Assembly (NCBI GenBank): GCA_023818965.1
Contig: JAMWCD010000005.1
Location: forward strand, 62,001 to 126,000
Source: Candidatus Omnitrophota bacterium
GTDB lineage: Bacteria; Ratteibacteria; UBA8468; B48-G9; DTJG01
Direction: 5' to 3'
DNA length: 64,000 bases
Part shown: positions 1 through 9,087 of the stretch, piece after piece
Position numbering within the stretch: position 1 is the stretch's first letter
Layout of the letters: the number at the start of each line of letters is the position of its first letter
Notes under the pieces: generated by a model
The model's input: only the letters and a program-made list of their open reading frames with translations
The model's database searches: none
Told to the model about the DNA's origin: nothing
Made by a program: the position numbers and the translations under genes

Positions 1-370
1 GAATAAAAATTTCAGGGTATTTTTCTGTTTTCCTGCTCAATTGAACTGAATTTATCAAAAGATTGTTAAGTGATGGAAGTTTTTTCTCTATTTTCAATGC
101 AATGAAATCAGGAGAAATTTCTGAATACTTCCAGAAAATATACCAGATGCGAACCACAAGTGAGACCATAAGAAACAGGATAAAGTATCTGTAAAAACTG
201 GTATAAAGAGCAGTAAATGGAAGCAATTTATCAAGTATTACCACCACAGCAAAAACAAATAAAATCGCAGACAGGAAAATTAGAATACTTTCCCTGACCT
301 TGATATTTTTTTCAACATTCTTATAACCTGCAAGATACCCGTAAATATAATCAATGATTTTTCCGTCCAT
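1..370 (-). CDS. DUF4175-like membrane protein, N-terminal part (cut by window edge)
   Basis: An open frame of 123 codons runs from an ATG at 370 off the left edge. An AAAGGG-type ribosome site lies just upstream. Two hydrophobic segments are visible at about residues 27-49 and 61-78, followed by a charged stretch reading IALKIEKKLPSLNNLLINSV. This pattern (two membrane helices, then an A-x-x-hE-x-x-x-P-x-hxxxLhxxh signature) is typical of the large DUF4175-like proteins that close MoxR/BatA operons. It is 40 bases downstream of the second vWA gene and is surely the last visible gene of that operon. The family's function is unknown; assignment rests on the N-terminus and on context only. Confidence 0.6.
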   Translation of the reverse strand, partial: MDGKIIDYIYGYLAGYKNVEKNIKVRESILIFLSAILFVFAVVVILDKLLPFTALYTSFYRYFILFLMVSLVVRIWYIFWKYSEISPDFIALKIEKKLPSLNNLLINSVQLSRKTEKYPEIFI

Positions 371-410
371 TTTTCCCTTTTTTATTAGACAGAAAAAAAC
401 TTCTCTGTGT

Positions 411-2510
411 TTATAATATATTACCCTGTCTTCTTAAAAACCAGCAAATTGATAGTATCACGAAAATTAATGGTATTAGATATTTTTCTGTTTCATCTGT
501 AACTGCCAGTTTTGCTCGTATTGTATTTTTTCTCAGGGAAAGTGTTTTTTTCAGTCCATCGGCATTCTCAACAGAAAAATACTGTCCACCAGAAATTTCT
601 GCCAGTTTCTTTAAGTAAATGTCATCCATTCCAGGGTCTTCTGTTTCACTTCCCTGTTTTGTTACAACAATTTCCTTTTTATTGATTTTTTTATTTCCTT
701 CAGCGCAAATGATGTATACACCCTCTTTTTCTGGAACAAATGATGCCGTGTTATTTTCAGGATTGAGGTTTAATTCAAAATTGTCAGGACCATTTACATA
801 TGCCTTGAATGGATTGGGCTTGCCATTGAATGCAAAATTAATGTTTACTTTTTCACCTTTTGCAAAAATCCTTTTGTCCAGAATAATATCAGGCACTTGA
901 TCTCCGATTTTCAGATAATTGTCAGGATTGCAAAGAAACCTGATAATTCTTCCCCAGAATTTTTCATAAGCAATTTTTTCATTTCCATCTGCTCCATAAT
1001 ACCATTTCCATGTGCAATCAGTGCCCACAATAACACATTTTCCTTTTGCTCTTATTGTTGCAACAAGAATTGGAGTATTTTTTTGTCCTGAATCTTCCAT
1101 CAATACAATACCTCCAGGTTTTATGCCAGTCAGCATATTGATTCTGTCAAGCAGTGGTAATGGTTGAAACGGCTCAAAAATTGAAAGATTTTTTCCTTCA
1201 TCAGTGATTTGTGGTTTAATCGGACCTGAAACAAATAAGGTTTCATTTTGCGTTGTTTTCACAGGGATTAGTTCCTTGATAGATGCCCTATTCAGACCTT
1301 TAAGAAAATTTTCTCCACCAAGGAACAAAACACCCGTGCCCTTTTTCTCTATCGTATCTGCAAGATTAGAAATATCATTGTCTGAAAATGATGAAAAATC
1401 AATATCCCCGAATATGATGATGTCAAAGTTTTCAAGAAATTTTTCATCCGCAAGGATATTTGACGGAATATTAATTGTTTTTCCACCTGTTTGTTGAAAA
1501 GTGGATTCACCAACCCGTACAAGAGAACATGTATCAAGTTTTTTGTCTGACTCAAGAAATCTTTTGAGAAATTTATACTCCCAGCGAAGTGAGCCCTCAA
1601 CATAAAGAACATGAATTACTGGTGAAATGACCCTAACAAGAAATATAAATCTGTTATTTTCAAGATTTGTTTCTCCAATGCCAGGCTGAACTGAGACCTC
1701 ATAAATGTAATCACCTGGTGAAAGTGAAGGAACTTCAAAATCAACACTGACGAAATTTGATGTCATTTCAATATTTTTTCCCTGAATTAATTTTCCATTT
1801 TCTTTTAATGAGACAGCAATTTTTTCGTTATCAAATCCTTTCTGGCTGATTACTGGACTGATTTTTAATGTTTCTCCTTCATACAGGGGAGAGTTAGTTA
1901 TAACGGTTGATACTGCAAGGTCCTTTGCGTGTGCCTGACCAATTCCAATAGTATACACAGGCAGAGTTAAGTTGTTTTTCAAATCCTGCCAGGAGACAAA
2001 TTGATTTTCATAACCGTCAGAAATTAGCACAATTCCCGAGCAATCTGTAGAATGTTGTTTGACAAGATTTGAAAGCGATTCTCCAATTTTTGTGGCATTT
2101 TCTTCTGCTTTGACTAATGGAATGTCTTTCTGGTTAATTTCTTTAATGTCTGCACCGAATGAATAAAACACAGGTCTGTATTTTTTCAAAAACTTACTTT
2201 TTTTCAAAAACTCTTTTGCCCTATCAATTTTTGATATGCCTGATTTGTCTTTTGCCCTCATACTGATTGAAGAATCAATGAGAACAAAAACAGGTCTTTT
2301 TACCCGTGTTTTTAATGTCAGGGAAATTTCAGGTTGAAAGATGGAGCAAAGAAGTAAAAATGCAGCAATTGAATGAAGAAAAATGAAAACTTTTGTTTTT
2401 CTGCCTCGCAATAATTTCACATAAGAAACAATTACAAAAAAAATTATTACAGCAAAGAAAAGAAAAACAACCATTGCAGGAGCAGGTGAATTAAATCTTA
2501 TGTGGAACAT
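411..2510 (-). CDS. Membrane-anchored vWA protein with glutamine-amidotransferase-like region
   Basis: A 699-residue protein with two N-terminal membrane helices (about 13-30 and 41-59), a von Willebrand A domain with MIDAS motif D79-x-S81-x-S83, a beta-sandwich-like middle, a region around 300-500 resembling class I glutamine amidotransferase folds (VLYVEGSLRWEYKFLKRFL, and GGENFLKGL), and a C-terminal helix (about 675-692). This architecture is known from operons with MoxR and BatA in planctomycete-like bacteria. The amidotransferase-like region lacks an obvious catalytic Cys triad and is probably a binding domain (inference). The first 20 bases overlap the end of the BatA-like gene, implying translational coupling. 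The vWA domain is probably periplasmic or membrane-apposed and works with the MoxR ATPase. Confidence 0.75.
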   Translation of the reverse strand: MFHIRFNSPAPAMVVFLFFAVIIFFVIVSYVKLLRGRKTKVFIFLHSIAAFLLLCSIFQPEISLTLKTRVKRPVFVLIDSSISMRAKDKSGISKIDRAKEFLKKSKFLKKYRPVFYSFGADIKEINQKDIPLVKAEENATKIGESLSNLVKQHSTDCSGIVLISDGYENQFVSWQDLKNNLTLPVYTIGIGQAHAKDLAVSTVITNSPLYEGETLKISPVISQKGFDNEKIAVSLKENGKLIQGKNIEMTSNFVSVDFEVPSLSPGDYIYEVSVQPGIGETNLENNRFIFLVRVISPVIHVLYVEGSLRWEYKFLKRFLESDKKLDTCSLVRVGESTFQQTGGKTINIPSNILADEKFLENFDIIIFGDIDFSSFSDNDISNLADTIEKKGTGVLFLGGENFLKGLNRASIKELIPVKTTQNETLFVSGPIKPQITDEGKNLSIFEPFQPLPLLDRINMLTGIKPGGIVLMEDSGQKNTPILVATIRAKGKCVIVGTDCTWKWYYGADGNEKIAYEKFWGRIIRFLCNPDNYLKIGDQVPDIILDKRIFAKGEKVNINFAFNGKPNPFKAYVNGPDNFELNLNPENNTASFVPEKEGVYIICAEGNKKINKKEIVVTKQGSETEDPGMDDIYLKKLAEISGGQYFSVENADGLKKTLSLRKNTIRAKLAVTDETEKYLIPLIFVILSICWFLRRQGNIL

Positions 2511-4512
2511 TTTTTATTCCCTTTTCCCTGAGCAAAACAAACAAATTACTCAGGATCAATTCTGCCATTAAAAGCAACAGCGAAATTTCAAGAAAGAAAA
2601 TCATCATCTGTCCACCTGTGGTTTGCTCAATAATCTTTTCGGTACTATCTTTGCTTATAAAGTTGATATGACTTTTTTTCAGTATTGACCTGAGTTCACC
2701 GTATGAAATTTTTTCAGTGCTTCCTTCTGTCCATGGTACATTTACTGCAGTTATTTGCTTCTGTAAACCGGATGGGCTATTAAACTGAGCCATCCATATT
2801 CCTGGAGTATCAGGCGTAAACGATACAGTATTTTTGTTTTTGTTCTGCATTATTTCCGTTTTTCCATCAGGATTTATGATAGTTACAATATCAGCGTTTT
2901 CAGAACCCTTTACTACAATATTTGACCCTGCATATGCTGTTGATACTGAACCAGAAAGGTATTCAAGCATCACTGTCATTATTACAGGAAAAAATGGTTT
3001 TGTCTGAAAATTTGTCCATGAAGAAGCTGGAGTAAACGTGAAAAGGAATATTCTTCCTTTTCCTGTTTTCTTTTCACATAGTGCAGGATATCCATTGTCA
3101 AGCCGAATTAGGATATCCCCTGTAATTTCTTTTATTGAGACACAGGAATTAAAAGAAATTGTCTTGAGATAATCAAGTGTTTTTTCCCCGAATTCTCCGA
3201 AAAGTGGATGTCCTGTGGCAACCCATACAATCCTGGCGGGTCTTATGAAATCTGATTTATTTGAAAGTTTTGCTGGCATGAGAAAAGCATTTTTTTCTTT
3301 GATATACCAGTCAGAATTGAAATCATCAGGAACTATTCTTTCTCCTGCAAAATAGATTAATGTTCCACCATTAAAAACATATTCGGCAATTTTGTTTCTG
3401 GTTGATGGTTCCGTTCTCTGTGGATTGACAAAAATGATTGCCCTGTATTTTTCAAGTTGCATAGAAGGAATCTCTTCCTGTTTACCCATTTCTACTGAGA
3501 TTGTTCCTGCAGAAGCAACAGATGACCTTGTATAAAAAATTGAAGTATCATCTGAACCAATCAAGAGAACTTTTTTTTCTCCGCTTGCTTCTTTTTGAAG
3601 GAAAAAACAATTATCGGGTTTCAGAATATCAGGGTAGAGTAACTCTGCTTTCAGGGACTGGAGCTCTTTTTCTGTTTTGATTTCTATTTCAGTTGTTTTT
3701 CCTTTTTCAATCGTGAGGTGTTTTGCTGTTTCATAATCTCTGTCCGATATTTTGAGTTCTGCTGTTACATCCTGGTTGCCCCAGTTAATGATACTGCATA
3801 CATAGGTATTTTTTACAGGTAGTGGATAAAAATCTTTGATTGTAAGATTTGATTGATAATTTTCGCTCACATCAACAATAATAATATCTGCGTTGATTTT
3901 TTTCAATCCAGATGACTCAATTTTTTCCCATGTTTGTTTTTGAAGGTCTGAGACAATAAAAATTCTCTGGTATCCTGATTCTTTCTCAAGCATTGAAGAT
4001 GCTTTATCAAGGGCAAGTTGCATTGTATTCCCATGGAAACCAGGTTTGCTTTCTCGTATTTCTCTTGCCACATCCTCAACAATGGTGGTAAATGGTATTG
4101 TTTTTCCACTCGAGAAAATTACTGAAATGTGTGTACCTTTTTTTAATGAGGCAAGGATTTTTTCAGAAGCACTTTGTAAATTTTTCCAGACATCATTTGA
4201 TGATCCTGCTGACATACTTGCTGAGTCATCAAGAATTAAAACAACCCAGTTTTCTTTTTCAGCAAAAAAATATTTTTTACTGACGGGCTGTGCGATTGCT
4301 ATAAAGAGACATGCAACGATGGCTGTTCTCAAAAGCAATACAATGATTTCTTCGATTTTCTGTCGTCTGATGGTTTTTTTCTGGGTGAGTTTGATGAATT
4401 TCAGGGTACTGAAAAAATAAGGTGGTGATTTTTTTCTCGAAAATAAGTGTATCAGCACAGGTACGCTGATACCTGCAAGTCCCCACAAAAATACAGGCTG
4501 AAGAAATCCCAT
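2491..4512 (-). CDS. BatA-like protein: aerotolerance N-terminal domain plus vWA domain
   Basis: The first ~80 residues are a classic BatA N-terminal domain: helix, then PVLIHLFSRKK, a short soluble stretch and a second helix, ending in AQPV. A vWA domain follows with MIDAS D95-x-S97-x-S99 (LDDSASM). The middle resembles a ThuA/amidotransferase-like fold (FVNPQRTEPSTRNKIAEYVF, GGTLIYFAGE). A last helix lies at about 638-660. The length (673) matches the longer BatA/vWA proteins of PVC-like bacteria rather than the ~330-residue BatA of Bacteroides. It lies 8 bases after the DUF58 gene. The family is tied to stress tolerance and envelope assembly, but the exact role is not known. Confidence 0.85.
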   Translation of the reverse strand: MGFLQPVFLWGLAGISVPVLIHLFSRKKSPPYFFSTLKFIKLTQKKTIRRQKIEEIIVLLLRTAIVACLFIAIAQPVSKKYFFAEKENWVVLILDDSASMSAGSSNDVWKNLQSASEKILASLKKGTHISVIFSSGKTIPFTTIVEDVAREIRESKPGFHGNTMQLALDKASSMLEKESGYQRIFIVSDLQKQTWEKIESSGLKKINADIIIVDVSENYQSNLTIKDFYPLPVKNTYVCSIINWGNQDVTAELKISDRDYETAKHLTIEKGKTTEIEIKTEKELQSLKAELLYPDILKPDNCFFLQKEASGEKKVLLIGSDDTSIFYTRSSVASAGTISVEMGKQEEIPSMQLEKYRAIIFVNPQRTEPSTRNKIAEYVFNGGTLIYFAGERIVPDDFNSDWYIKEKNAFLMPAKLSNKSDFIRPARIVWVATGHPLFGEFGEKTLDYLKTISFNSCVSIKEITGDILIRLDNGYPALCEKKTGKGRIFLFTFTPASSWTNFQTKPFFPVIMTVMLEYLSGSVSTAYAGSNIVVKGSENADIVTIINPDGKTEIMQNKNKNTVSFTPDTPGIWMAQFNSPSGLQKQITAVNVPWTEGSTEKISYGELRSILKKSHINFISKDSTEKIIEQTTGGQMMIFFLEISLLLLMAELILSNLFVLLREKGIKNVPHKI

Positions 4513-4520
4513 AATGTTTT

Positions 4521-5420
4521 TCAGGTTGTGCGTGAACGAAGTTCAAGAAATTTATAAAGAAAATAATCAAAGGACGTTTCAGTTATTGCCCTTGCATAAC
4601 TGATGTTTCTTTCGGAACATGCCTTCTGGTAAAATGAAAGAAATTGATTGAAAATATTTCTGTATTCAGAGCGAACAGAAGGTGCATCAACAGGTATTCT
4701 TTCATTCGTTTCCATATCAATGAAGTCATTAAACTTTTCAAATGGAAAATCAATTTCTGCTCTGTCAAGTATATGGAACACAATGACCTCATGATGTTTG
4801 TGTTTGAAATGTGCCAGTCCTCTTATTACTGAATCCTGGTCATCAAAAAGGTCTGATATTAAAATAATCAAACTTCTTCTTTTAACATGGTTCGCCATTT
4901 TATGTAGAACATCTCCGATATTTGTATCATTACCAGGAATTAAATTTTCTATGTTTTCGATGAGAAAATGAAAATGCGCTCGTGTTGATGATGGTTTAAT
5001 AAAACGTTTAATATCAGAATCAAAAACAATCAGCCCTGTTGCATCATTTTGCTTCATCATGATATAACTCAAGCAACCTGCGAGACACTGTGCATATTCA
5101 AATTTTGTAAATGTATCTGATTTCCAGGAGTAGTTCATTGAATTACTTGCGTCAAGAATGATATATGCTTTTAGATTTGTTTCTTCTCTAAATTCTCTTA
5201 CATAAAGTCGGTCAGTTCTTCCATAAACCTTCCAGTCAAGATATCTCGGGTCATCACCAACAACATATTGTCTGTGTTCGGCAAATTCGACACTTGCACC
5301 CTTATGTATGCTTCTATGAAGTCCTGATATGAAACCTTCGACAATTGTTTTTGCGACAATTGATAGATTTCCAAATTTTGCAATGACTTTTGGATCTAAT
5401 ATTTTTGAAGATTTTTCCAT
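4521..5420 (-). CDS. DUF58 domain protein (vWA-like partner of MoxR)
   Basis: A 299-residue protein with the DUF58 signature R59-YLDWKVYGRTDRLYVREF, followed by a vWA-like fold with a MIDAS-type motif D90-x-S92-x-S94 (DASNSM) and a second conserved acidic motif LISDLFDD. No membrane helix is seen, so it is probably cytoplasmic. DUF58 proteins are nearly always encoded next to MoxR ATPases, as here (35 bases downstream of moxR). They are thought to bring substrates to the ATPase. It starts at ATG 5420 and is followed 8 bases later by the BatA-like gene. Family membership is certain; the molecular task is not. Confidence 0.9.
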   Translation of the reverse strand: MEKSSKILDPKVIAKFGNLSIVAKTIVEGFISGLHRSIHKGASVEFAEHRQYVVGDDPRYLDWKVYGRTDRLYVREFREETNLKAYIILDASNSMNYSWKSDTFTKFEYAQCLAGCLSYIMMKQNDATGLIVFDSDIKRFIKPSSTRAHFHFLIENIENLIPGNDTNIGDVLHKMANHVKRRSLIILISDLFDDQDSVIRGLAHFKHKHHEVIVFHILDRAEIDFPFEKFNDFIDMETNERIPVDAPSVRSEYRNIFNQFLSFYQKACSERNISYARAITETSFDYFLYKFLELRSRTT

Positions 5421-5454
5421 TGGGATTTTGAAAAAAGATAATAATAAAGAATTT

Positions 5455-6444
5455 TCATGCTGATTCAGGAATTAATTCCAAAAGTTTTTCCACTATTTTC
5501 CCTGAATCAATTCCATCAGCATCAGCCGTGAAATTTGTAAAAATTCTGTGTCTCAGGACACCTCCTGCAACATACTTGATATCCTGAACTGAAACATTTA
5601 CATCACCCCGAAGCGCTGCTTTTGTCTTTGCTGCGATGATAAGATACTGTGTTGCCCTTGGACCGGCTCCCCAGCTAACATAGTCCTTTATAAAATCAGG
5701 GCATTGTCCATTGTTGGGACGCGTGTTTCTTACAAGATTCACAGCATAACTTATAACAAAGTCAGATACAGGAATATCTCTTACCAGTTGTTGAAACTGA
5801 ATAATTTTTTCACCATTAAGCACAGGTGAAACCTCAGGCATTGCATAAAATAATGGCGTCTCAGCAATCTTTTTTTCTTCATCAGTATCAGGATAGTCAA
5901 GATATATACTGAACATAAATCTATCAAGCTGTGCTTCTGGTAATGGATATGTCCCTTCCAGTTCAATAGGATTCTGGGTTGCAAGCACAAGAAAAGGTTT
6001 TTCTAACTGGTATGTTCTTCCGCCGACAGTAACCTGATATTCCTGCATTGCTTCAAGAAGTGCTGCCTGGGTTTTTGGTGGAGCACGATTGATTTCGTCA
6101 GCCAGAACAAGGTTTGCAAAAATTGGTCCAGGGATAAAACGTAAATTTCTCTGTCTTGATTCAGGATGTTCTTCAATGACATCTATGCCTGTGACATCTG
6201 ATGGCATCAGGTCAGGTGTAAATTGAATTCTTTTGAATTTCAGGTCAAGTATTTTTGAAAGTGTTCTTATCATTAATGTTTTTGCAAGACCGGGAACTCC
6301 TATCAACAAACAATGTCCACCAGCGAAAAGTCCAATAAGGATTTTTTCTATGATTTCATCCTGTCCAACAATAACCCGATGCATTTCATCGATAATCTTA
6401 TGCCTTGCCTGTTCAAGTTCTTTTAACATTTCAATGTGGTTCAT
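5455..6444 (-). CDS. MoxR-family AAA+ ATPase
   Basis: A 329-residue MoxR ATPase, the usual length. Walker A is GVPGLAKT (49-56), Walker B is LVLADE (112-117), followed by the MoxR signature INRAPPKTQAALLEAMQE, and sensor 1 is ATQNP (155-159). MoxR ATPases act as chaperones that mature or activate partners containing vWA domains, three of which are encoded directly downstream. The ATG at 6444 is three bases after the stop of the DUF4159 gene (TAA-acc-ATG), so the genes are translationally linked. The energy-providing member of this operon. Confidence 0.95.
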   Translation of the reverse strand: MNHIEMLKELEQARHKIIDEMHRVIVGQDEIIEKILIGLFAGGHCLLIGVPGLAKTLMIRTLSKILDLKFKRIQFTPDLMPSDVTGIDVIEEHPESRQRNLRFIPGPIFANLVLADEINRAPPKTQAALLEAMQEYQVTVGGRTYQLEKPFLVLATQNPIELEGTYPLPEAQLDRFMFSIYLDYPDTDEEKKIAETPLFYAMPEVSPVLNGEKIIQFQQLVRDIPVSDFVISYAVNLVRNTRPNNGQCPDFIKDYVSWGAGPRATQYLIIAAKTKAALRGDVNVSVQDIKYVAGGVLRHRIFTNFTADADGIDSGKIVEKLLELIPESA

Positions 6445-6447
6445 GGT

Positions 6448-7890
6448 TTAATTGGTCATCAAATAGGTGATGATGTTTACTCCGAGTTTTTGTGCCTGGC
6501 TTGCTTCGAGTTCTTTTGTATATGGTCGGCCTATTCCTTCCCAGCCACTTCCAAGACCATATGGAGAAAAGATTACAGCAGGCACTCCAGAAACCATATA
6601 GATTTCAAGGGGAGGATTATTTTCTCCTGGAAATGTGTACTGGAATGAATCAATTTTGAACGGTACTTTATATATCCTGTGATTCGAATCCCACACAACA
6701 ACTTTTGCCTCTGGCAGTACCTTTTTCATCAAATTTCTAAATCCATTTGTAAATTCCTGACTTCCGCAACATGCATCAGCAATCAATGCTCCACCACCAA
6801 GCAGAAACTGTCTCAATTTCTTTATTTCCTCGTTTGATAGATTCGGATCAAAATGGCCTGTCATATAAAGTAATGGCGTATCCTTGAGAGAGTCCTTTTT
6901 CAAATCAACGGCAATTCTATCAAGAAAAACAGATGCACCTGTTTGTTCAGATGTTTTTTTCAGTAGTTTCCCGAGTGAGGATGGATGAGGATCCCAGTCG
7001 CCTGAATGAATAATTTGTCCAATATAGAGTCGTCCTTCTTTTTTCTTGATTTTTTCAGTGTAAAGTGGAGTCATTCCATAAAGTTTTCCAAATTCAATCC
7101 ATCCGAGACAGTAGGTAAGCATGTTCATTCCGATTTTGATTGCATCTTCAACCTTATAACGTGTTCCCCATGGGTGCGTATGCAATGCCCATCCACAACC
7201 AAGGTCATAGGGTGAAAGAATTATTGCTGCACGACAACCTAAATTAAGTACCCTCAATTCTGGTGAGCCATTTGACGGATTATTTTCCTTTAAGATTGAA
7301 ACTGATGAGATGTCTTCAAGACAATTCATTAAGGGATGGTTTCCATAAATTTTGTACATATTTCTATCAGGGTACAATTTGTCTACCCATTCAACCATTG
7401 CCTTTACAAAATCAGGACTACCAGAAGATGCATTAATCCATAAAAAACCACCTTTTTCAAGATATTCCTTAATTTTTACCATTGTATCTTTGTCAGGTAC
7501 GAATGGTTCAACACTTGTGATGTATAAAATCGGGATTTCATCAGGGTCAAAAGAAAATCTTTTTAAATTAACCTTGACTGCCTGATACGGAATACCAATT
7601 CTCTGACCTGCGAGTCGTAAAAGATTTTCAATGTCATTTTCTGCTCTTGTCCATGTTTCATCCGGACCACAAATGACCTTTCCTACAAGAACAGGTGGCG
7701 CTGGAGGATTTTTTCTTTCAGACCTTCTCAGTGGTGTTGCAGGAAGTGGTAATGGAGGAAATGATTCTCCTGCTTTTATTCTCTGCGGTTCTTTTGTTGG
7801 TGGTGCCTTTCCGCATTCCCAGGCACAGGATATACTGCCTGAGAGTATCGTCATTACAACTGCTATTGTAAGTACTTTTATTTTTTTCAT
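6448..7890 (-). CDS. Exported protein with two DUF4159 domains
   Basis: An ATG at 7890 opens with MKKIKVLTIAVVMTILSG, a signal peptide ending near Cys22. A longer reading from TTG 7959 lacks a ribosome site and would bury the signal peptide. The protein (480 residues) contains two related DUF4159 copies, about residues 75-290 and 290-480. Each has h-GG-hL-x-x-A-x-C/S-G-S-x-x-F, SPY-x-LG-x-GW, and a closing GhNhhTY. DUF4159 is a ThuA/amidotransferase-like fold of unknown function that accompanies MoxR/BatA operons. As the first gene of the operon it probably acts outside the cytoplasm with the vWA proteins (inference). The first copy looks more diverged. Confidence 0.8.
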   Translation of the reverse strand: MKKIKVLTIAVVMTILSGSISCAWECGKAPPTKEPQRIKAGESFPPLPLPATPLRRSERKNPPAPPVLVGKVICGPDETWTRAENDIENLLRLAGQRIGIPYQAVKVNLKRFSFDPDEIPILYITSVEPFVPDKDTMVKIKEYLEKGGFLWINASSGSPDFVKAMVEWVDKLYPDRNMYKIYGNHPLMNCLEDISSVSILKENNPSNGSPELRVLNLGCRAAIILSPYDLGCGWALHTHPWGTRYKVEDAIKIGMNMLTYCLGWIEFGKLYGMTPLYTEKIKKKEGRLYIGQIIHSGDWDPHPSSLGKLLKKTSEQTGASVFLDRIAVDLKKDSLKDTPLLYMTGHFDPNLSNEEIKKLRQFLLGGGALIADACCGSQEFTNGFRNLMKKVLPEAKVVVWDSNHRIYKVPFKIDSFQYTFPGENNPPLEIYMVSGVPAVIFSPYGLGSGWEGIGRPYTKELEASQAQKLGVNIITYLMTN

Positions 7891-7924
7891 TTTTGTTATA
7901 AAATAGACGCAACGTCGTAAAAAT

Positions 7925-7952
7925 AGTTTATGACACAAAAAATTTTTGTCAA
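7925..7952 (-). promoter_or_regulatory. Predicted sigma70-type promoter of the MoxR/vWA operon
   Basis: On the minus strand a perfect -35 box TTGACA (7952-7947) is followed after 16 bases by TAAACT (7930-7925). Transcription would begin about 30 bases before the ATG at 7890. The neighbouring gene at 7978 diverges. Confidence 0.5.
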
Positions 7953-7977
7953 ATAGCAACCTTTTAAGGAGGAAAAA

Positions 7978-9087
7978 ATGAAGGTGACATTGAAGAATGA
8001 AATGAGGAAGTGGTTGTCAGGACCATACGTAATTCCATTTGATGGTGAGTCAGGAATATGCGTTTTCAAAGGAAAAGAAATTCCTTCGCAGGTTGATAGA
8101 AAAACAAAAAAACTTGTGATGATTCTTCCAGAAATAGAACAGGGAGAAAACGTTGAATTAGAAATAAAATCAGCAAGTATGGAAACTTCACAAGTAAGAT
8201 GTATTGATAATCCAGACAGGGGAGTCGTTGATATTATGATAGGTGAACAATATTTTTCATCCTATCACTATGGAAAGCATGTTGTCAGGCCATATCTCAA
8301 CCCACTTATTACTGTTGGAGGAAAATCAGTTCTCAGACCTCCTGTTTCAGAAGAAAAGGAGGGAGACCATATGCATCACAGGGGTGTATGGGTGGCACAT
8401 GGAGATATCAATGGTGTTGATAACTGGAGCGAGGTTCCTGGAAGGCATGGATGGACAGTCCATCAGGAATTTATTGAAATAACATCTGGACCTGTATTTG
8501 GAAGAATTCATGAAAGAAGTTTCTGGATGGATCCTTCAAAAACAAAAAAGATTTGTGAAGAAGAAAGAATCATTACAATATACAATATGCCACCAGAATC
8601 AAGAATTATTGACCACTTTGTTGTGCTAAAAGCCACTGAAGAAGAGCTTGTTTTCAAGGACACAAAAGAATCAGGGTTGTTGAGTGTCAGGGTAATGCCA
8701 TCCATGCAGGCAAATCGGCAGGGAAGATTTGAAAATTCATATGGTGGAATTAATGAAAATGAGTGCTGGGGGAAAAGGGCAGAGTGGTGCGATTACTATG
8801 GACCTGTTGATGGAGTAATGGTTGGTATTTCTGTTTTTGATTATCCTGAGAATTTGAGATATCCAACATGGTGGCATATAAGAAACTATGGTCTTTTTAG
8901 TGCGAATTTCTTTGGTCTCAGTGATTTTACAGGAAATAAAAAAATTTCCGGAACCTATATTCTTCCTGCATATGAGAGTTTAAATCTTTTTTACAGAATT
9001 TATGTACACAAGGGAGATACAAGACAGGCGAATGTACCTGTTCGATACCTTAATTTCCTTTATCCACCACAGGTGGTAAAATCATGA
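7978..9087 (+). CDS. DUF6807 (PmoA-like) family protein
   Basis: A 369-residue cytoplasmic protein preceded by an ideal AAGGAGG site (7966-7972). The centre carries the family signature MHHRGVWVAHGDINGVDNWSE, with paired histidines (HH) that look like a metal or substrate site; further on come SMQANRQGRFENSYGG and YPTWWHIRNYGLF. The family is labelled 'methane oxygenase PmoA' in databases, but that name is an annotation artefact: these are soluble proteins with an alpha-mannosidase/beta-sandwich-like look that occur in sugar-degradation loci. Its stop overlaps the start of xylulokinase by four bases, so a role in pentose or related sugar breakdown is likely (inference). Confidence 0.8.
   Translation: MKVTLKNEMRKWLSGPYVIPFDGESGICVFKGKEIPSQVDRKTKKLVMILPEIEQGENVELEIKSASMETSQVRCIDNPDRGVVDIMIGEQYFSSYHYGKHVVRPYLNPLITVGGKSVLRPPVSEEKEGDHMHHRGVWVAHGDINGVDNWSEVPGRHGWTVHQEFIEITSGPVFGRIHERSFWMDPSKTKKICEEERIITIYNMPPESRIIDHFVVLKATEEELVFKDTKESGLLSVRVMPSMQANRQGRFENSYGGINENECWGKRAEWCDYYGPVDGVMVGISVFDYPENLRYPTWWHIRNYGLFSANFFGLSDFTGNKKISGTYILPAYESLNLFYRIYVHKGDTRQANVPVRYLNFLYPPQVVKS

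Noticed and set aside
7978-9087. Methane monooxygenase subunit (PmoA) by name
   Set aside because: The protein is soluble, without membrane helices; the database label of the DUF6807 family is misleading.
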